Positions 6,572 to 9,384 of a stretch of 9,384 bases of DNA are shown here, in pieces (position 1 is the first letter of the stretch; each line of letters starts with the position of its first letter). The notes beneath the pieces were generated by a model that ran no database searches, had not been told where the DNA came from, and was given only the letters and a program-made list of their open reading frames with translations. The translations under genes and the position numbers were made by a program. The stretch comes from Prolixibacteraceae bacterium (lineage in GTDB: Bacteria > Bacteroidota > Bacteroidia > Bacteroidales > Prolixibacteraceae), in assembly GCA_016788685.1 (NCBI GenBank), contig JAEUSS010000551.1, forward strand, positions 1 through 9,384, read 5' to 3'.

Positions 6572-6606
6572 TTTGTCGCCGACTATGTTTTTGATTCATA
6601 ATTTTA
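6572..6606 (+). promoter_or_regulatory. weak candidate promoter of the OmpA-family gene
   Basis: TTTG (6572-6575) and TAATTTTA (6599-6606, one mismatch to TAnnTTTG) are separated by 23 bases, longer than the usual 19-21. The implied leader is about 58 bases. The fit is poor for what is normally a highly expressed gene. Confidence 0.25.
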
Positions 6607-6670
6607 TGCACTTTTAAATCATAAAAAACATTGACAACATTGCCAGTATACAATCACCAAACAAATTACT

Positions 6671-8005
6671 ATGAAAAAAGCACTTTTACTTTCATTGATC
6701 GTTGCATTTGCAGCTATTGCCAATGCTCAAACGAGTGAAAAAAAATGGGGGGCAGCTATCGGAGCAGGCGCTTACGGAGTCATTGATTCGGAAGGCATAG
6801 GCTTGATGCCCGAGTTATACTTTAGCAGATACCTCAGCCCTAAGTTTGATTTACTACTAAAAGGAGAATTGGGTGTTTTTAATTCGAAACTCACCAACGA
6901 TCTTGATTTGGCAGCTTCTTTCCTGAATTTGAGGTACAAACTGACTGACGAGAGTAAAAAATTTCGTCCTTACCTGTTTGCCGGACCAGGATTTCTGGCC
7001 GATAATTCCACTTCCGGAGTAACCTTCAACGCAGGGCTGGGCGGGAAATATTACGTAGGCACAAGGACTGCACTCTATGTGGATGGCGGATACATCAACG
7101 GAATTGAGTCGAACAATACCGGAAAACCCGTCCGCGACAACATCTGGAAAGCAACAGTTGGTCTGGAGTACAACTTCGGAAAAGCTGCTGATTCGGACAA
7201 AGACGGAATTCCGGACAGAAAGGACAAATGCCCCAATACCCCTGCAGGAGTAGCCGTAGATGCCGGCGGATGCCCGATTGACACTGACGGCGACGGAGTT
7301 GCCGATTACCTGGACGACTGCCCCACTTTAGCCGGGTTAACTTCGCTGAAAGGATGTCCGGATAAAGATAAAGATGGCATTGCCGATAAAGACGATGCAT
7401 GCCCTGACGTTGCCGGACCCGCCTCACTGAAAGGTTGCCCCGACACTGACGGCGATGGTATTGCTGACAAGGATGATAAATGTCCCGGCACACCCAAAGG
7501 CTGGAAAACAGATGCAAACGGATGCCCGCTGGATCAGGATAAAGATGGTGTCCCCGATGCCGAAGATAAATGCCCCACCGTGGCCGGACCAAAAGGAAAT
7601 AACGGATGCCCGGTTGAAGAAGTAAAAAAAGAGATTACCATTGAGCAGGTTGAAATTCAGAATATCACGGTTGCTCCTGTTCATTTTGCTTCCAACCAAA
7701 GCTACCTGACCGATTATTCAAAAGGAATACTTGACAAGCTGGTTCTTTTGCTGAAAGAAAATCCGAAATACAATGTAAATGTATACGGACATGCCGACAG
7801 CCAGGGCACCGACGAACTGAACATCAATCTTTCCGGCGAGCGCGCCAAATCAGTGGTAAGTTACCTGATATCAAAAGGAATTTCTGAAAAAAGAATCATT
7901 CAGCAAAAAGCGTTTGGAGAAGCCAAGCCTGTTGCCAGCAATGATACACCGGAAGGCCGGTTAAAAAACCGCCGCGTTGAATTTGAAATTTTCATCATGA
8001 AATAA
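6671..8005 (+). CDS. OmpA-family outer-membrane protein with five TSP3 repeats
   Basis: This 444-residue protein has three parts. Residues 1-19 are a signal peptide (cleavage after ANA). About 20-172 form a small beta barrel of alternating strands (YLFAGPGFLA, TALYVDGGYING, ATVGLEYNFG). Residues 174-314 are five thrombospondin type 3-like, Asp-rich calcium-binding repeats. About 332-441 is the OmpA/MotB peptidoglycan-binding domain, with GHADSQG, LNINLSGERAKSV, and GRLKNRRVEFEI; Asp376 and Arg391 have the 15-residue spacing of the diaminopimelate-contacting pair in Acinetobacter OmpA. It would anchor the outer membrane to the cell wall, with the repeats as a calcium-stiffened spacer. ATG 6671 starts a textbook signal peptide. 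The gene is monocistronic, with a strong terminator downstream. The symbol ompA is avoided because many paralogues are usual in this phylum. Confidence 0.95.
   Translation: MKKALLLSLIVAFAAIANAQTSEKKWGAAIGAGAYGVIDSEGIGLMPELYFSRYLSPKFDLLLKGELGVFNSKLTNDLDLAASFLNLRYKLTDESKKFRPYLFAGPGFLADNSTSGVTFNAGLGGKYYVGTRTALYVDGGYINGIESNNTGKPVRDNIWKATVGLEYNFGKAADSDKDGIPDRKDKCPNTPAGVAVDAGGCPIDTDGDGVADYLDDCPTLAGLTSLKGCPDKDKDGIADKDDACPDVAGPASLKGCPDTDGDGIADKDDKCPGTPKGWKTDANGCPLDQDKDGVPDAEDKCPTVAGPKGNNGCPVEEVKKEITIEQVEIQNITVAPVHFASNQSYLTDYSKGILDKLVLLLKENPKYNVNVYGHADSQGTDELNINLSGERAKSVVSYLISKGISEKRIIQQKAFGEAKPVASNDTPEGRLKNRRVEFEIFIMK
7190..7612 (+). repeat. five tandem TSP3 repeats within the OmpA-family gene
   Basis: Repeat units cover residues 174-203, 204-230, 231-257, 258-287 and 288-314, in lengths 30, 27, 27, 30 and 27. 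Each has the pattern D-x-D-x-D-G-[IV]-x-D-x-x-D-x-C-P followed by a second Gly-Cys-Pro, so each carries two cysteines. Units 2 and 3 share the SLKGCP ending, and units 3 and 4 share DGIADKDD, which suggests duplication within the array. Confidence 0.9.
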
Positions 8006-8029
8006 CCTCAAAGAACTTCTGACAGCCGG

Positions 8030-8071
8030 AGAGCCCTGCCCGTTATTTCACGGACAGGGCTCTTTTATTTT
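8030..8071 (+). terminator. strong intrinsic terminator of the OmpA-family gene
   Basis: AGAGCCCTG (8030-8038) pairs with CAGGGCTCT (8055-8063). After one mismatch, CCGT (8040-8043) pairs with ACGG (8050-8053) around a six-base loop. The stem is followed by TTTTATTTT. It isolates this gene from argS. Confidence 0.92.
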
Positions 8072-8127
8072 CAGTTCAGAAATTCAGGAATGCTTGTTCC
8101 TGATGACGATAAATGTCAAAAATCAAA

Positions 8128-8135
8128 TATCTTTG
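8128..8135 (+). promoter_or_regulatory. candidate -7 element of argS
   Basis: TATCTTTG matches the Bacteroidota -7 consensus TAnnTTTG exactly, 26 bases before the argS start. It is the same octamer as before the DJ-1 gene. No TTTG is found at the expected -33 position. The implied leader is about 20 bases. Confidence 0.5.
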
Positions 8136-8161
8136 TCGCTCAAATTTCAAAGCAATAAAAA

Positions 8162-9384
8162 ATGCCGATCGAACTCATCATACGCGACCAGATTGTTGAA
8201 GCCATTGCCCGGTGTTACAACCAGCAAGTAGATGCCAGTCTGGTACAACTTCAGAATACCCGGAAAGAATTTGAAGGCGATATTACGCTGGTGGTTTTTC
8301 CGTTTGTGCGGATGTCGAAAAAATCTCCGGAGCAAACCGCTGCTGAAATCGGTGATTATCTTCAGCAAAACGTGACTGAAGTTGAAAAATACAACGTGGT
8401 TAAAGGTTTTCTGAATCTGGTGATTTCTCCGGCCTATTGGATTTCGGTACTTAACACGGCTTCAGCTGAACCTGATTTCGGAATAACCCAAGCCACCGAG
8501 TCTTCGAAGCTGGTGATGGTCGAATATTCTTCGCCAAATACCAATAAACCGTTGCACCTGGGGCATATCCGGAATAATCTGCTGGGTTTTTCGCTGTCCG
8601 AAATCCTGAAAGCCAACGGTCACAAAGTAGTAAAAACCAACATTGTCAACGACCGTGGTATCCATATCTGCAAATCGATGTATGCTTGGAAAATGTGGGG
8701 CAATGGCCAGACTCCTGAAAATTCGGGAATTAAAGGCGACCATCTGGTTGGTAATTTCTATGTGAAATTCGATCAGGAATACAAAAAAGAAATTGCTGCC
8801 CTGACGGAACAGGGAGAAAGTAAAGAAAGCGCCGAACAAAATGCGCCTTCGATGCAGGGAGCACGCGAAATGCTGCTGAAATGGGAAGCCAAAGACCCTG
8901 AAACCCTGGAACTCTGGAAAACAATGAATCAGTGGGTTTACACCGGGTTCGATGTGACTTACAAAGAATTAGGTGTCGACTTTGACAAGATCTATTACGA
9001 ATCGGAAACTTATTTATACGGTAAAGACGAGGTTTTACGCGGACTGGCCGAGGGTGTTTTCTACCAGAAAGAAGACTCGTCGGTTTGGGCCGACCTCACT
9101 CCGGAAGGACTTGACCAAAAGATTTTGCTGCGCAGCGACGGTACTTCGGTTTATATGACGCAGGACATCGGGACTGCCAAAGAACGTTTCCAGGATTATC
9201 CGATCGACAAGATGGTTTATGTCGTAGGTAACGAGCAAAATTACCATTTCCAGGTATTGTCTATTTTACTCGACAAACTGGGCTTCGAATTCGGCAAAGG
9301 TCTGCATCATTTTTCATACGGGATGGTTGAACTTCCGCAGGGTAAAATGAAATCGCGCGAAGGAACTGTGGTGGATGCCGATGA
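8162..9384 (+). CDS. argS: arginyl-tRNA synthetase, 3' end outside window
   Basis: The frame runs open from ATG 8162 to the window end, giving 407 complete codons. It is a class I synthetase that charges tRNA-Arg with arginine using ATP in the cytoplasm. The ArgRS N-terminal domain covers about 1-85 (GDITLVVFPFVRMSKKSPEQ). The active-site signature is SSPNTNKPLHLGHIRNNLLG, with HLGH at 132-135. The second signature is KMKSREG, with K395-M396-K397-S398-R399, the ArgRS form of KMSKS. LRSDGTSVYMTQDIGTA is also typical. The C-terminal anticodon-binding (DALR) domain lies beyond the window; family members are about 590-600 residues. The start is supported by an in-frame TAA at 8156-8158 just upstream. 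I saw no frameshift or missing key residue. Confidence 0.97.
   Translation, partial: MPIELIIRDQIVEAIARCYNQQVDASLVQLQNTRKEFEGDITLVVFPFVRMSKKSPEQTAAEIGDYLQQNVTEVEKYNVVKGFLNLVISPAYWISVLNTASAEPDFGITQATESSKLVMVEYSSPNTNKPLHLGHIRNNLLGFSLSEILKANGHKVVKTNIVNDRGIHICKSMYAWKMWGNGQTPENSGIKGDHLVGNFYVKFDQEYKKEIAALTEQGESKESAEQNAPSMQGAREMLLKWEAKDPETLELWKTMNQWVYTGFDVTYKELGVDFDKIYYESETYLYGKDEVLRGLAEGVFYQKEDSSVWADLTPEGLDQKILLRSDGTSVYMTQDIGTAKERFQDYPIDKMVYVVGNEQNYHFQVLSILLDKLGFEFGKGLHHFSYGMVELPQGKMKSREGTVVDAD

Larger units (their letters stand above)
6022..6670. other. 649-base intergenic region with several inverted repeats, no convincing gene
   Basis: No frame here resembles a known protein. Short candidates are a 23-codon frame MMKKLILCRLITERKADSED at 6292-6363 (+), a 66-codon TTG frame at 6394-6594 (+), and a 27-codon TTG or 18-codon ATG frame at 6106-6189 (-). 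Several inverted repeats are visible: TGTTT/AAACA (6228-6240), GTTGT/ACAAC (6254-6268), TTCTGT/ACAGAA (6308-6330), AAATCAG/CTGATTT (6372-6431), ACACC/GGTGT (6433-6455) and CGATA/TATCG (6469-6488). The stretch 6300-6520 is visibly less AT-rich than its flanks. It could hold a small RNA, a long ompA-type leader, or a decayed gene. Confidence 0.55.

Noticed and set aside
6394..6594. 66-codon TTG-start frame upstream of the OmpA gene
   Set aside because: No recognisable domain, no ATG, no promoter near its start, and a composition unlike the neighbouring proteins.
6631..6652. TTGACA followed by TATACA, looking like a sigma-70 promoter for the OmpA gene
   Set aside because: The spacing is only 10 bases instead of about 17, and Bacteroidota do not use this consensus.
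1..9384. A new multi-gene defence, mobile or biosynthetic system
   Set aside because: Genes appear individually transcribed and belong to common families; no integrase, transposase, nuclease-toxin pair, repeat array or clustered enzymes are visible.

Overview
The window looks like a chromosomal segment of a member of the Bacteroidota, probably in or near the Bacteroidales/Marinilabiliales. The evidence is a TPR-containing hybrid-membrane sensor kinase, a BtuB-like TonB receptor, a DUF5606-type protein, an OmpA protein with thrombospondin type 3 repeats, no Shine-Dalgarno boxes, and several start-proximal elements matching the Bacteroidota -7 consensus TAnnTTTG. The genus assignment is inference.

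Layout. Positions 1-1206 (+) hold the 3' part of a sensor histidine kinase gene that starts outside the window. It converges on a DJ-1/PfpI-family gene (1302-1853, -), with a long-loop inverted repeat between the two. Upstream of the DJ-1 gene, on the same strand, lies an ECF sigma factor gene (1972-2478, -) ending in a strong intrinsic terminator. A 439-base AT-rich gap separates this from a divergent TonB-dependent receptor gene (2918-4948, +). That gene has its own terminator and is followed by a DUF5606-type gene (5031-5441, +). The DUF5606 gene converges, over a shared hairpin, on a DnaQ-like 3'-5' exonuclease gene (5482-6021, -) that appears to start with TTG. A 649-base gap (6022-6670) holds no convincing gene but several inverted repeats. 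Then come an OmpA-family outer-membrane protein gene (6671-8005, +), a strong terminator, and the 5' two-thirds of argS (8162-9384, +), which runs off the window.

How the genes fit together. Almost every gene seems to be its own transcription unit, with a terminator after it and a -7-like element close before its start, so this is a row of independent genes and not one operon. The products are envelope (TonB receptor, OmpA), signalling/regulation (sensor kinase, ECF sigma), stress or quality control (DJ-1), nucleic-acid processing (exonuclease) and translation (ArgRS). I see no defence system, mobile element, CRISPR array, rRNA or tRNA.

I do not see a convincing new multi-gene system. The points most worth a second look are the structured non-coding gap at 6022-6670, the extended N terminus of the TonB receptor, the TTG start of the exonuclease, and two places where an intrinsic terminator's T-tract lies at the -33 position of the next gene's promoter.
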